In this document: positions 7,636-16,279 of the stretch, in pieces
Position numbering within the stretch: position 1 is the first letter of the stretch
Layout: each line of letters starts with the position of its first letter
Source: Kribbella capetownensis
GTDB lineage: Bacteria > Actinomycetota > Actinomycetes > Propionibacteriales > Kribbellaceae
DNA: 64,000 nt
Assembly (NCBI RefSeq): GCF_004331485.1
Contig: NZ_SJKD01000005.1
Coordinates: 310,001-374,000, forward strand
Direction: 5' to 3'
Made by a program: the position numbers and the translations under genes
The notes under the pieces: generated by a model
What the model saw: the letters and a program-made list of their open reading frames with translations, nothing else
Database searches by the model: none
Told to the model about the DNA's origin: nothing

Positions 7636-10092
7636 TCAGTCACCGAACGCCGAACGGACCGCCAGAGCGCGCTTGATGTCGTCGGCGTCGTCGCCGACGG
7701 CACGCTGGATTCCGGCCGCGACCGAATCGTCGGCGGCCAGTTCACCGGCCAGCCGGACCACCCGCTCGTCGATCGCGTACCGCGGGAACGACGTGTGCGC
7801 GCTGCTCGCGATCACCCAGCCGGAACGGAACTTGGCGGTGCCGGCGATCTCGGCGAAGAACCGGTCGACGTACGGCGCGGTGAGCTCGGCCTGCGCCGGG
7901 TGCCAGAAGCCCGTCCCGGCGGCGTACAGCTCGTAGTTCGCGACGTCGGCGTCGGCCATGATGATCGCCCAGGCCCGCTCCTTGGCCTCCGGCGTCGGCA
8001 GCGCGGCCCGGCACTCGGTCGCGTGCACGACACCCTCGGAGGTGTTGTCGCGGGCGAGCTCGGCGTCGATGTCGGCATCGCCGATCGCACCGAGGCGGGC
8101 CAGTTGCAGCGTCACCATCCAGCGCAGCTCGGCATCGACCGGGAGTCCTTCGGGTACGTCGCTGCCGCTCAGCCAGCCCTGCAGCAGGTTCACGTCGTCG
8201 GTCAGCTTGACCAGGCCGCGGGCCGCCGCGAGCTGCAGGCTGCTGCCCACCGGCGCCGACCGCAACCGCTCGGCCAGTACGTCGGCCAGCCGGCCGCGAT
8301 ACGGCTCGTACGGCAGATAGATGCCGAGCAGCCGGCTTTGCGCCCAGCCGACGATCGACGAGACCGCGATGTCGCTGGTCTCGCCGGGCAGCATGCTGAG
8401 CAGCACCTCGAAGCCAAGCTTCGGGTCGAGCTCGGCGTCCGCGACCGCGTCCCGGATGCTGTTCAGTACGACGGCCCGGGTCACCCCGCTCTCGATCTTC
8501 GGCAGCACCGTCGCCAGGTTCGCCAGGCTGTCCGCGTCGAGCCGGATCTTCGCCCAGCTGTCGTCGCCCGCGTCCGGGATCACCACCGCGGCCGAAGAGT
8601 CGAGCGGTACGTCGACCTCGTCCGCGTCCAGCAGTACGTCGACCGTGGTCGCGCGGCCGCCGGCGTCGTACCCACCGACGGTCAGCTTGTGCGGTCGTGT
8701 TGCCGGGTGTGCGGCCGGCGCGACGCGGCGCAGCTTGATGCCGGTCTCGGTGCGGACGGCGCTGATCGTATCGAGGCCCGGCGTACGGAGCCAGTTCTGC
8801 GCCCACGTGTCGAGGTCGACGGCGCCGGCTTCGGTCCACTTCGCGAGCAGGTCGGCGAACGTCGCGTTGGCGAACTCGTTCGCGACGATGTGCGCCTTGA
8901 CGCCGGCCAGGAAGACGTCGTCACCGAGGTAGGCGGCGAGCTGCTTCAGCACAGCCGCGCCCTTGGCGTACGAGATGCCGTCGAAGTCGTCGAGGGAGGC
9001 CAGCGCGTCCTTCACCGCGTCGGCCGCGACCGGGTGCGTCGAGGAGCGCTGATCGGCCTGCAGGCCCCACCACTTCCGGATGAAGGCGAAGTCGATCCAA
9101 TTGTCCTGGTAGTCGGTCGCGGCGGTCGACACCCGGTGCGCCATGTACTCGGCGAACGACTCGTTCAGCCACAGGTCGTTCCACCATTGCATCGTGACGG
9201 TGTCGCCGAACCACTGGTGCGCCATCTCGTGCACGATCGTCCGGGCCCGCTGGCTGCGCTCGGCGTCGGTCGCCGCGGACCGGAACACCATCGAGTCGCG
9301 GAACGTCACGCAGCCCGGGTTCTCCATCGCGCCGGCGTTGAACTCCGGCACGAAGGCCTGGTGGTACTCGCCGAACGGGTACCGGTAGCCGAACATCCGG
9401 TGGTACTCGTCGAAGGCCTGCTTGGTGACCCGGAAGATGTCCTCGGCCTCGCGGTCCAGCGCCTCCTTCAGCGACTGCCGCGAGACCACGCTCATGGCGA
9501 TCCCGTCGTGGGAGTCGGTCCGCTGGTGGTACGGCCCGGCCACGACGGTGACGAAGTACGTCGACAGCGGCAGCGTCTCGGTCAGCTCCCAACGACCGGG
9601 GGAGACCTGCGTCGCTGCTCCGTTGCCGAGCACCAGCCACTCCGGCGGCGCGGTGACCTTCATCCGGTACGGCGCCTTGAGGTCGGGCTGGTCGAAGCAC
9701 GCGAAGATGCGCGGCGCGGCGTCCAGGAAGGACATCGCGTAGGTGTAGACGAGACCGTCGGCGGCATCGACCGCACGGTGCAGTCCCTCACCGTCGTGGG
9801 AGTACGCCATCGACGCTGCGACGACGAGCTCGTTGGCCGGCTGCAGGCCGGTGAGCTCGAGCCGTCCGTCGTCCAGCCCGGCGACGTCGACCGGTGCGCC
9901 GTTCAGCGTCACCGACAACAGCTCGTCGGGTTTCACGTCCAGCCACGTCGTCTGATCCGACGCGGTGAACTTGATCGTGGTGGTGGACCCGAACGTGCGC
10001 TCGCCCTGGGTGAGGTCGAGGTCCACGTCGTACGACTGGACGGAGAGTGCGGCGGCCCGAGTGCGGGCGCCGTCCACGGTGAGACTCGGCAT
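7636..10092 (-). CDS. pepN: Aminopeptidase N (M1 zinc metallopeptidase)
   Basis: An 818-residue M1-family aminopeptidase, cytoplasmic by lack of a signal peptide. The substrate-binding GAMEN motif is at about residues 254-258 and the zinc site HEMAH at about 288-292, with the distal Glu in LWLNESFAEY. A long ERAP1-like C-terminal helical domain follows, as in actinobacterial PepN. It releases N-terminal amino acids from peptides. ATG 10092 is chosen; a GTG three codons upstream (10101) is equally open. The gene is divergent from the aldo/keto reductase gene. Confidence 0.93.
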   Translation of the reverse strand: MPSLTVDGARTRAAALSVQSYDVDLDLTQGERTFGSTTTIKFTASDQTTWLDVKPDELLSVTLNGAPVDVAGLDDGRLELTGLQPANELVVAASMAYSHDGEGLHRAVDAADGLVYTYAMSFLDAAPRIFACFDQPDLKAPYRMKVTAPPEWLVLGNGAATQVSPGRWELTETLPLSTYFVTVVAGPYHQRTDSHDGIAMSVVSRQSLKEALDREAEDIFRVTKQAFDEYHRMFGYRYPFGEYHQAFVPEFNAGAMENPGCVTFRDSMVFRSAATDAERSQRARTIVHEMAHQWFGDTVTMQWWNDLWLNESFAEYMAHRVSTAATDYQDNWIDFAFIRKWWGLQADQRSSTHPVAADAVKDALASLDDFDGISYAKGAAVLKQLAAYLGDDVFLAGVKAHIVANEFANATFADLLAKWTEAGAVDLDTWAQNWLRTPGLDTISAVRTETGIKLRRVAPAAHPATRPHKLTVGGYDAGGRATTVDVLLDADEVDVPLDSSAAVVIPDAGDDSWAKIRLDADSLANLATVLPKIESGVTRAVVLNSIRDAVADAELDPKLGFEVLLSMLPGETSDIAVSSIVGWAQSRLLGIYLPYEPYRGRLADVLAERLRSAPVGSSLQLAAARGLVKLTDDVNLLQGWLSGSDVPEGLPVDAELRWMVTLQLARLGAIGDADIDAELARDNTSEGVVHATECRAALPTPEAKERAWAIIMADADVANYELYAAGTGFWHPAQAELTAPYVDRFFAEIAGTAKFRSGWVIASSAHTSFPRYAIDERVVRLAGELAADDSVAAGIQRAVGDDADDIKRALAVRSAFGD

Positions 10093-10125
10093 GAGGGCCA
10101 CTGTATGCCGTGGCTAGGCTGGGCC

Positions 10126-10209
10126 ATGAAGGAGCGGAGCGAGTTCATCATTCAACACAGCAGTGAAGACGCTCAGACGCGTCTGGAGCGCAGCGGAGGA
10201 CGTGGATGA
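10126..10209 (+). CDS. Possible 27-residue leader ORF coupled to the next gene
   Basis: An ATG at 10126 opens MKERSEFIIQHSSEDAQ and ends in a TGA that shares ATGA with the start of the aldo/keto reductase gene, the classic coupling overlap. The DNA holds the related motifs GGAGCGGAGCGAG and GAGCGCAGCGGAG, the second close to the reductase start. Motifs of this GAGCGNAGCG type recur near gene starts in actinobacteria, so the ORF may be incidental to a repeated element. No homologue is known to me. Confidence 0.3.
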   Translation: MKERSEFIIQHSSEDAQTRLERSGGRG

Positions 10210-11150
10210 GCGAGATGGAGTACCGGCAGCTGGGTGACTCGGGGCTGACTGTGAGCGTGGTCGGGCTGGGGTGCAACAACTTCGGACGGCGGCTGGATGC
10301 GACCCGGACGGACGTGGTGGTGAACGCCGCTGTGGACGCCGGCATCACCTTGTTCGACACGGCCGACGTCTACCAGGGCGAGCACGGTTCCAGCGAGGAG
10401 TTGCTCGGCAAGGCGCTCGGCGGCCGGCGCGACGAGGTGGTGATCGCGACCAAGTTCGGCGGCGACATGCACGGGGTGAACGGCCCGGACTGGGGTGTCC
10501 GCGCGTCCCGTCGGTACATCCGCAAGGCGGTCGAGTCGAGCCTGCAGCGGCTGGGTACCGACTGGATCGACCTCTACCAGCTGCACTTCCCGGACGAGGT
10601 CACCCCGATCGAGGAGACCCTCGCGGCGCTGTCCGAGCTCGTTGCCGAGGGCAAGGTCCGGTACATCGGCAGCTCCCAGTTCGCCGGCTGGCAGGTGGTC
10701 GACGCCGACTGGGCGGCCCGGACGTCCGGCCTCGAGCACTTCATCAGCGCCCAGAACAGGTACTCGTTGCTCGAGCGCGAGGTCGAGGACGAACTGGTGC
10801 CCGCGTGCGAGCACCTCGGCATCGGCGTACTGCCGTTCTTCCCGCTCTCTTCCGGCCTGCTCACCGGCAAGTACAAGCGCGGTGAGGAGGCGCCTGCCGG
10901 GACGCGGCTGGCGACCCAGCCGGACCGTCTGGCCAACGCCGACTTCGACAAGATCGAGGCGCTGGAGACGTTCGCGGCCGAGCGCGACCTGACCATGATC
11001 GACGTAGCGATCGGCGGCCTCGCGGCCCAGCCCGCGGTCGCGTCGGTGATCGCCGGCGCCACCACGCCGGAGCAGATCGCGCAGAACGTCGCGGCCGGGT
11101 CGTGGGACCCGACCGCAGCCGACCTGGCCGCGCTGGACGAGCTGACCTGA
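10206..11150 (+). CDS. Aldo/keto reductase
   Basis: A 314-residue (alpha/beta)8-barrel NADPH-dependent oxidoreductase. The N-terminal pattern MEYRQLGDSGLTVSVVGLGC is typical, as are the DTADVY block (catalytic Asp, and Tyr four or five residues later), the Lys in ATKFGG, the His in YQLHFPD, and a C-terminal NADP-binding VIAGATTPEQIAQN. It resembles the YajO/Tas-like general stress reductases. Its TGA overlaps the ATG of yaaA by one base, so the two are co-transcribed and coupled. The substrate is unknown. Confidence 0.88.
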   Translation: MSEMEYRQLGDSGLTVSVVGLGCNNFGRRLDATRTDVVVNAAVDAGITLFDTADVYQGEHGSSEELLGKALGGRRDEVVIATKFGGDMHGVNGPDWGVRASRRYIRKAVESSLQRLGTDWIDLYQLHFPDEVTPIEETLAALSELVAEGKVRYIGSSQFAGWQVVDADWAARTSGLEHFISAQNRYSLLEREVEDELVPACEHLGIGVLPFFPLSSGLLTGKYKRGEEAPAGTRLATQPDRLANADFDKIEALETFAAERDLTMIDVAIGGLAAQPAVASVIAGATTPEQIAQNVAAGSWDPTAADLAALDELT

Positions 11151-11908
11151 TGCTGATTCTGCTGCCGCCGTCCGAGGGCAAGACCGGACGGTCCCGCGGT
11201 CGCGCCGTCGACTTCTCGACGCTGTCGTTCCCGGAGCTGAACCCGATCCGCGAGCAGGTCCTGGAGACGTTGGCGAAGGTGTCTGCCTCATCCGACGCGT
11301 ACGACGTTCTGGACGTCGGCGCCTCGCTGCAAGCCGAGGTCGACCGCAACACCCGCTGGCGCACCGAACCGGCCGTGCCAGTGTCCGAGCTGTACTCCGG
11401 GGTCCTGTACGACGCACTCGGCTACGCGAGCATGTCCGCCGGCACCAAGCGCCGTGCCGGCAGCCGCCTGCTCGTGGTGTCCGCCGCGTGGGGCGTGTTG
11501 CGGCCGGCCGACCGCGTACCGCCGTACCGGCTCTCGATGGGTACGACGCTGCCCGGTCACGGACCGCTGGCGTCGGTGTGGCGCGATCCGCTCGCGGCCG
11601 CGCTGTCAGAAAGCGGCGGTGTGATCGTCGACTGCCGCTCCTCGACGTACGTCGCCGCGTGGCGCCCGAGCGGTGACCAGGCAGCCAAGTGGGTCTCGGT
11701 GAACGTCGTCCGTGAACGCGACGGCGTACGCACGGTCGTCTCGCACATGGCCAAGCACACGCGCGGCCTCGTCGCGCGGCATCTGCTCGAGTCCGGCAAG
11801 GATCCCGGGACCCCGAAGTCCTTGCACAAGTTGGTCAGCGAACGCTGGAACGCCGAACTCGATCGCACCGGCCCCGGCTGGACACTCACTGTCGTGGAGC
11901 ACGACTGA
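11150..11908 (+). CDS. yaaA: YaaA-family peroxide stress protein
   Basis: A 252-residue protein of the YaaA/DUF328 family, recognised by the start MLILLPPSEGKT, the YSGVLYDALGY block, the LVVSAAWGVLRPADRVPPYR block, and SHMAKHTRGLVARHL. In E. coli YaaA lowers free iron under peroxide stress and has a DNA-binding fold. The start overlaps the previous stop as TGATG. Pairing with an aldo/keto reductase suggests an oxidative or carbonyl stress unit, which is inference. Confidence 0.88.
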   Translation: MLILLPPSEGKTGRSRGRAVDFSTLSFPELNPIREQVLETLAKVSASSDAYDVLDVGASLQAEVDRNTRWRTEPAVPVSELYSGVLYDALGYASMSAGTKRRAGSRLLVVSAAWGVLRPADRVPPYRLSMGTTLPGHGPLASVWRDPLAAALSESGGVIVDCRSSTYVAAWRPSGDQAAKWVSVNVVRERDGVRTVVSHMAKHTRGLVARHLLESGKDPGTPKSLHKLVSERWNAELDRTGPGWTLTVVEHD

Positions 11909-12020
11909 CCGGACCGTTCACACGGCCTTCACCGGTGAGTGGTTTCTTACCGCCTGTGATCGGGGAAGGCTGAGGGCAGTACGTCAGGGGGGATCCGCCC
12001 CACCCTCGGAGGCCTGACCT

Positions 12021-12650
12021 ATGCGACGTTCGATCACCGCTGCACTGACAGCAGTCGCCGCGACCGCGGCGTTCACCCTGAGCGCCGGACCGGCGCTCGC
12101 GTATCCGCCGGACCCGCCGTCGGCCAGCACGTCGGCCACCTACCTGGCGAGCCTCACGGTGAAGACGGAGGGCTCGACGAGCGGGTACAGCCGGGATCTG
12201 TTCCCGCACTGGATCACCCAGTCCGGTAGCTGCGACACCCGCGAAGAGGTATTGAAACGCGACGGTACCGGCGTCGCCGTCGACAGCAGTTGCCAGCCGA
12301 CCACCGGCCGCTGGTACAGCGTGTACGACGCCACCTATGTCGAGGACTCATCGGGCGTCGACATCGACCACATCGTGCCGCTCGCCGAGGCGTGGAAGTC
12401 CGGTGCGAACGCCTGGACCACGGCCCGTCGTCAGCAGTTCGCCAACGACTTGAGCATCGCGCAGCTGATCGCGGTGTCGGCGTCGAGCAACCGCTCGAAG
12501 GGTGACTCGGACCCGGCTTCCTGGCAGCCCACGAACGCGTCGGTGCACTGCATCTACGCGCGCGAATGGATCTGGGTGAAGCACACCTACGGCCTGTCGC
12601 TGCAGTCGGCGGAGAAGACCGCGCTGCAGCAGATGCTCGCGACCTGCTGA
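12021..12650 (+). CDS. Secreted HNH-family nuclease
   Basis: A 209-residue exported protein. Residues 1-27 are a Sec signal peptide ending GPALA-YP. The body matches actinobacterial DUF1524/GmrSD-like HNH nucleases: a WITQSGSCDTREEVL block, the catalytic VDIDHIVPLAEAW motif (Asp-His), and a conserved FANDLSIAQLIAVSASSNRSKGD-like region (here with intact NRSKGD). Four cysteines could form disulfides. It probably degrades extracellular nucleic acid for nutrition or competition. The GGCCTGACCT upstream is a weak ribosome-binding site. The family is clear, the biological role inferred. Confidence 0.85.
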   Translation: MRRSITAALTAVAATAAFTLSAGPALAYPPDPPSASTSATYLASLTVKTEGSTSGYSRDLFPHWITQSGSCDTREEVLKRDGTGVAVDSSCQPTTGRWYSVYDATYVEDSSGVDIDHIVPLAEAWKSGANAWTTARRQQFANDLSIAQLIAVSASSNRSKGDSDPASWQPTNASVHCIYAREWIWVKHTYGLSLQSAEKTALQQMLATC

Positions 12651-12651
12651 C

Positions 12652-13599
12652 TCAGTCTTCGAGGAGATGGCGGCGCTGGGCGTGGATGCCGGCCTGGAAC
12701 CGGGTCCGCGCACCCAGCGTCTCCATCAGCTCGGCCACCCGGCGGCCGACCGTGCGACTGCTGAGCCCGAGCTGCCGCGCGATCGCGTCGTCCTTGAGGC
12801 CCGCGCCGAGCAGCGTCATCAGCCGCGCGTCGAGCGGGTCCGTCTTGACCACAGGCACCACCGGAACTGCCTGGTCCCACAACAGCGTGAACATCTCGGC
12901 CAGTGCGTCGAGCAATGCACACGGATGTACGACGAGAGCGCTGTCGACCAGTTGGTCGACGTCCAGCGGCATCAACGCGGCCCGGCGGTCGAAGACGGCG
13001 AGCTTCATCGGAAGCTGCGGATGGATCCGCGAGGTCTCACCGGCGTCCGCCGCACTGTAGGCCTGGTCGACGCCACCGGGACGGTCGAGTGAGTCGGGGG
13101 AGTAGATGCCCCGGACAACCACACCGTCGCTGAGCAACCCGCGCACCCGTGGCTCCGACTCCCCGGTCTTCGACGCGTACGGCGGCCGGTCGAGCACCAG
13201 CAGCTCTTCACGGGTCCCGTTGAGCAACTGCGCGAACCGGGCCGCGATCGCCTCCTGACCGACGATCACCTCGACCAGGTTCTCCGGCCGGTGCTGCTCC
13301 TGGGCCCGCAGCTCCGTCAGCAACACCCTGGCCTCGGCGCGCACCCGGTCCAGCTCGGCACGACGTACGGCGACCAAGGCGTCGACGGCGACGTCGGGAC
13401 GGGTCGGCAGCAGCCGCACCGGATGGTCCGAGGTGGTGGTGAGCAGGCCGAGAGCCTCCAGCCGCTCGACGGTCGTAACGACCTCGTGCTCGTCGCGGTC
13501 GAGGAGTTTGGCCAGCTCGGCGATCCCGCAGCCGGACGCGGTCAGCAGGGCGCGGTACGCCTCCTCGTCAGGCGGATCAACCCCCACCGACGCCAGCAT
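12652..13599 (-). CDS. LuxR-type regulator with TrmB-like N-terminal domain
   Basis: A 315-residue regulator. The N-terminal 60 residues form a TrmB-like winged helix (YRALLTASGCGIAELAKLL). The middle resembles a phospholipase-D-like ligand or effector region seen in actinobacterial regulators. The C-terminus carries a LuxR helix-turn-helix (LLGAGLKDDAIARQLGLSSR, RTVGRRVAELMETLGARTR). Such two-DNA-binding-domain proteins are common near secondary-metabolism genes, but no clear target lies next to it. It converges on the HNH nuclease gene with one base between stops. Confidence 0.8.
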   Translation of the reverse strand: MLASVGVDPPDEEAYRALLTASGCGIAELAKLLDRDEHEVVTTVERLEALGLLTTTSDHPVRLLPTRPDVAVDALVAVRRAELDRVRAEARVLLTELRAQEQHRPENLVEVIVGQEAIAARFAQLLNGTREELLVLDRPPYASKTGESEPRVRGLLSDGVVVRGIYSPDSLDRPGGVDQAYSAADAGETSRIHPQLPMKLAVFDRRAALMPLDVDQLVDSALVVHPCALLDALAEMFTLLWDQAVPVVPVVKTDPLDARLMTLLGAGLKDDAIARQLGLSSRTVGRRVAELMETLGARTRFQAGIHAQRRHLLED

Positions 13600-13789
13600 C
13601 CGTCCCTCCCATCGCCCGGATCCCGGACAGGCTATCTCGTCTCCTGGATAGAGGTGGAATCGTTTTCCCGTTATTGGCGACTTCGCGCCATGTCCGGCAT
13701 CCGTCAGGCGATCCGTAGGTGCGAATCCGCCGCGAGTGGGGTACGACTATGTCTGCCGGGCGCGCGCGGACCGGACAGGGGACGTCTGG

Positions 13790-14749
13790 TCAAGCCTCAA
13801 CGCGCGCGCCCGCCTTTCCGCGCCCTTTCAGCCGCGGGTAGGTCCGCCAGACCGCCCGCTGCACCAGCAGCGTGACTACCCCGGCCACGGTCATGCCGGC
13901 GAGGTTGATCCCGAGCTGTGCCGCCGCGCCGCCGAGTTGTTCCGGAGCCCACAGCGCGAGCGACAAGGCCAGGTCCCCGGCCGCGGGCACTGTCGTGACC
14001 GAGATGAAGACGCCGACGAGTGCGTTCGAGCGTCCAGCCGTCTGCGACAAGACGCCGGCGCACCCGGCCAGTACGGCGACGACCGCCGACCACCGGTCCG
14101 GCCGCCAGATGAAGCCGGTCAGAGGACGGTCCGCGGTGACAGACCCGACATCGATCCAGCCGGCGGCACGGGCCAGCAGGGCTGCCAGTGTGGTCAGGGC
14201 GATGGCCAGCAGAAAGCCGAGCACCAGCAGGCGCGCGGACCGCCCGGTCAGGCCCCAGTTGCGCAGGGCCACTCCGACGGCCAGCGCGGCGACGACACCG
14301 AACTCGGGACCGACGACCATCGCGCCGACGACCAGGATCGACGAATCGGTGATCACGGCAACCGACGCGATCATGGTCGCCAGGGTGAGAAAGGCGTAGT
14401 AGACCCAGGATCCGCCGGCCTCGTTGTAGGCCTGGTCGACGACCGCGTCCCAGATGACCGCGTCGTCCGGCGCACCCGGTGCCGCCTTCTCGGTCTCGCG
14501 AGCGTTCCGCGACGGCGCAGCGTCGACCGCGGCAACCGCCACCGAGCCCTCGTCGTACAGGCCCTCGTCCTTGAGGAAGGCGAGGATGTCCGAGGTCGCC
14601 TCCCGGGTCACGTCGCACTCGATCACGTCGCCGGCCGGGCGCTGGGCGGCGCCTGGCAGCCGGACGACGCTGGTCACCCGGGAGTCGCCGACGAGCGTGT
14701 CCAGGACGCGCGTGGTGCGATCCGATGGGACGATGAGACGAAGGTGCAT
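13790..14749 (-). CDS. DUF389 integral membrane protein
   Basis: A 319-residue member of the DUF389 (TIGR00341-like) family. The N-terminal soluble ferredoxin-like part starts MHLRLIVPSDRT. Five to six membrane helices follow, with the family motif SSILVVGAMVVGPEFG and a later SNALVGVFISVTTVPAAGD. The function of the family is unknown; it is found in many actinobacteria. ATG 14749 is used; a GTG directly before it would add one residue. It is divergent from the APC permease gene. Confidence 0.85.
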   Translation of the reverse strand: MHLRLIVPSDRTTRVLDTLVGDSRVTSVVRLPGAAQRPAGDVIECDVTREATSDILAFLKDEGLYDEGSVAVAAVDAAPSRNARETEKAAPGAPDDAVIWDAVVDQAYNEAGGSWVYYAFLTLATMIASVAVITDSSILVVGAMVVGPEFGVVAALAVGVALRNWGLTGRSARLLVLGFLLAIALTTLAALLARAAGWIDVGSVTADRPLTGFIWRPDRWSAVVAVLAGCAGVLSQTAGRSNALVGVFISVTTVPAAGDLALSLALWAPEQLGGAAAQLGINLAGMTVAGVVTLLVQRAVWRTYPRLKGRGKAGARVEA

Positions 14750-14863
14750 CACGGGTCCATGCTCCCAGGCCGCCGGTCACCTTCCGGCCGCGGCTTGGTC
14801 GCAGGCTGTGGCGAATGCACCCCGGAATGTGGTCGACTGACGCACCGATTCCAGGGAGGCACG

Positions 14864-16279
14864 ATGAGCGAGAGCCCCAGCGCCGCCGCACCTCAGACCG
14901 GCGAGCGTCCTGAACTCAAACGGGTCATGGGACCCGGCCTACTACTCCTGTTCGTGGTCGGGGACATTCTCGGAACCGGCGTCTACGCGCTGACCGGGAA
15001 GGTGGCCGGCGAGGTCGGCGGAGCGGTCTGGCTGCCGTTCCTGTGCGCGTTCATCGTGGCGCTGCTGACCGCGACCAGCTATCTGGAACTCGTCACGAAG
15101 TACCCGAAGGCCGGCGGCGCCGCGGTCTACACGCACAAGGCATTCGGGATCCACTTCCTCACCTTCCTGCTCACGTTCGCGGTGATGTGCTCCGGTCTCA
15201 CCTCGGCGTCGAGCGCGTCGAAGGCGTTCGCGGCGAACTTCTTCACCGCCGCCGACATCGACCCCGAGCGCGGGTCGCTGCTGATGATCACCGCGCTGGG
15301 ATTCATGACGCTGATCGCGCTGGTCAACCTGCGCGGCGTCGGCGAGAGCGTGAAGGCGAACGTCGTCCTGACCTGTGTCGAGTTGAGCGGTCTGCTGATC
15401 GTGATCGGCATCGGCGCATGGGCCTTGGCCGGCGGCGACGGCGACACCTCGCGGCTGACCGACTTCAACGTCCCGTCCGGTGAGTCGCCGTTCGGTGCCG
15501 TCACTGCGGCGACCGCGCTGGCCTTCTTCGCAATGGTCGGTTTCGAGGACTCGGTGAACATGGCCGAGGAGACCAAGGACCCGGTCCGGATCTTCCCGAA
15601 GATGATGCTCACCGGCCTGTGCATCACCGGTGTCATCTACGTCCTGGTCGCGATCTCCGCGGTCACGCTGGTCTCACCCGAAGACCTGAACGAAGGCGCG
15701 ACCCCGCTGCTGAAGGTCGTCCAGGCCGGTGCGCCGGGGTTCCCGCTCGAGGTGTTCGCCTGGATCACCATGTTCGCGGTGGCGAACTCGGCGCTGATCA
15801 ACATGCTGATGGCGAGCCGACTGCTGTACGGCATGTCGCACGAGCAGGTCCTGCCCGGTCCGCTCGGCCGAGTGCTGCGCCGGCGCCGGACGCCGTGGAT
15901 CGCGATCCTGTTCACCACGCTGCTCGCGTTCTTCCTGATCGGGTACGCCGACCTGGCGGCGCTCGGTGGGACGACGGCGTTCCTGCTGCTGTGCGTGTTC
16001 GCGATCGTGAACGTGGCCGTCCTGGTGCTGCGCCGGGACCGGGTCGAGCACAAGCACTTCCACGCCCCGACCGCGCTCCCGCTGCTCGGTGTGGTCCTGT
16101 GCGTCTACCTGGCCAGCCCACTGTCCGGGCGTGACTCGGCGGACTACAAGATCGCCGGCTGGCTGATGCTCGTCGGCGTCGCGCTCTGGGCGATCACCTG
16201 GCTGCTGAACAAGTACGTGTTCAAGCGGCACGCCGAGTTCGATCCGAGCCACATCGACCCGAGCGGCCCGGTGAACTGA
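14864..16279 (+). CDS. APC-family amino acid permease
   Basis: A 471-residue integral membrane transporter with about 12 helices. Helix 1 holds the substrate-site motif VGDILGTGVYALTG, and FFAMVGFEDSVNMAEETKDP is the conserved helix 6-7 region of amino acid/polyamine permeases. It probably imports amino acids or amines by proton or cation coupling. The ATG is fixed by a strong CAGGGAGG ribosome-binding site 4-10 nt upstream. The 3' end overlaps the convergent MFS gene by 59 bp. Confidence 0.9.
   Translation: MSESPSAAAPQTGERPELKRVMGPGLLLLFVVGDILGTGVYALTGKVAGEVGGAVWLPFLCAFIVALLTATSYLELVTKYPKAGGAAVYTHKAFGIHFLTFLLTFAVMCSGLTSASSASKAFAANFFTAADIDPERGSLLMITALGFMTLIALVNLRGVGESVKANVVLTCVELSGLLIVIGIGAWALAGGDGDTSRLTDFNVPSGESPFGAVTAATALAFFAMVGFEDSVNMAEETKDPVRIFPKMMLTGLCITGVIYVLVAISAVTLVSPEDLNEGATPLLKVVQAGAPGFPLEVFAWITMFAVANSALINMLMASRLLYGMSHEQVLPGPLGRVLRRRRTPWIAILFTTLLAFFLIGYADLAALGGTTAFLLLCVFAIVNVAVLVLRRDRVEHKHFHAPTALPLLGVVLCVYLASPLSGRDSADYKIAGWLMLVGVALWAITWLLNKYVFKRHAEFDPSHIDPSGPVN

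Noticed and set aside
7618..10209. Very long open frame (over 800 codons) opposite pepN
   Set aside because: It is an antisense artefact of high GC: pepN carries the complete M1 motifs, while this frame is Arg/Val/Gly-rich with no domain.
13715..13745. Sequence resembling a tRNA T-arm (GGTGCGAATCC)
   Set aside because: No matching acceptor stem, anticodon arm or CCA end can be built around it.
13600..13789. Gene-free stretch upstream of the LuxR-type regulator
   Set aside because: I looked for a small gene, a riboswitch or a clear operator and saw none that could be supported.
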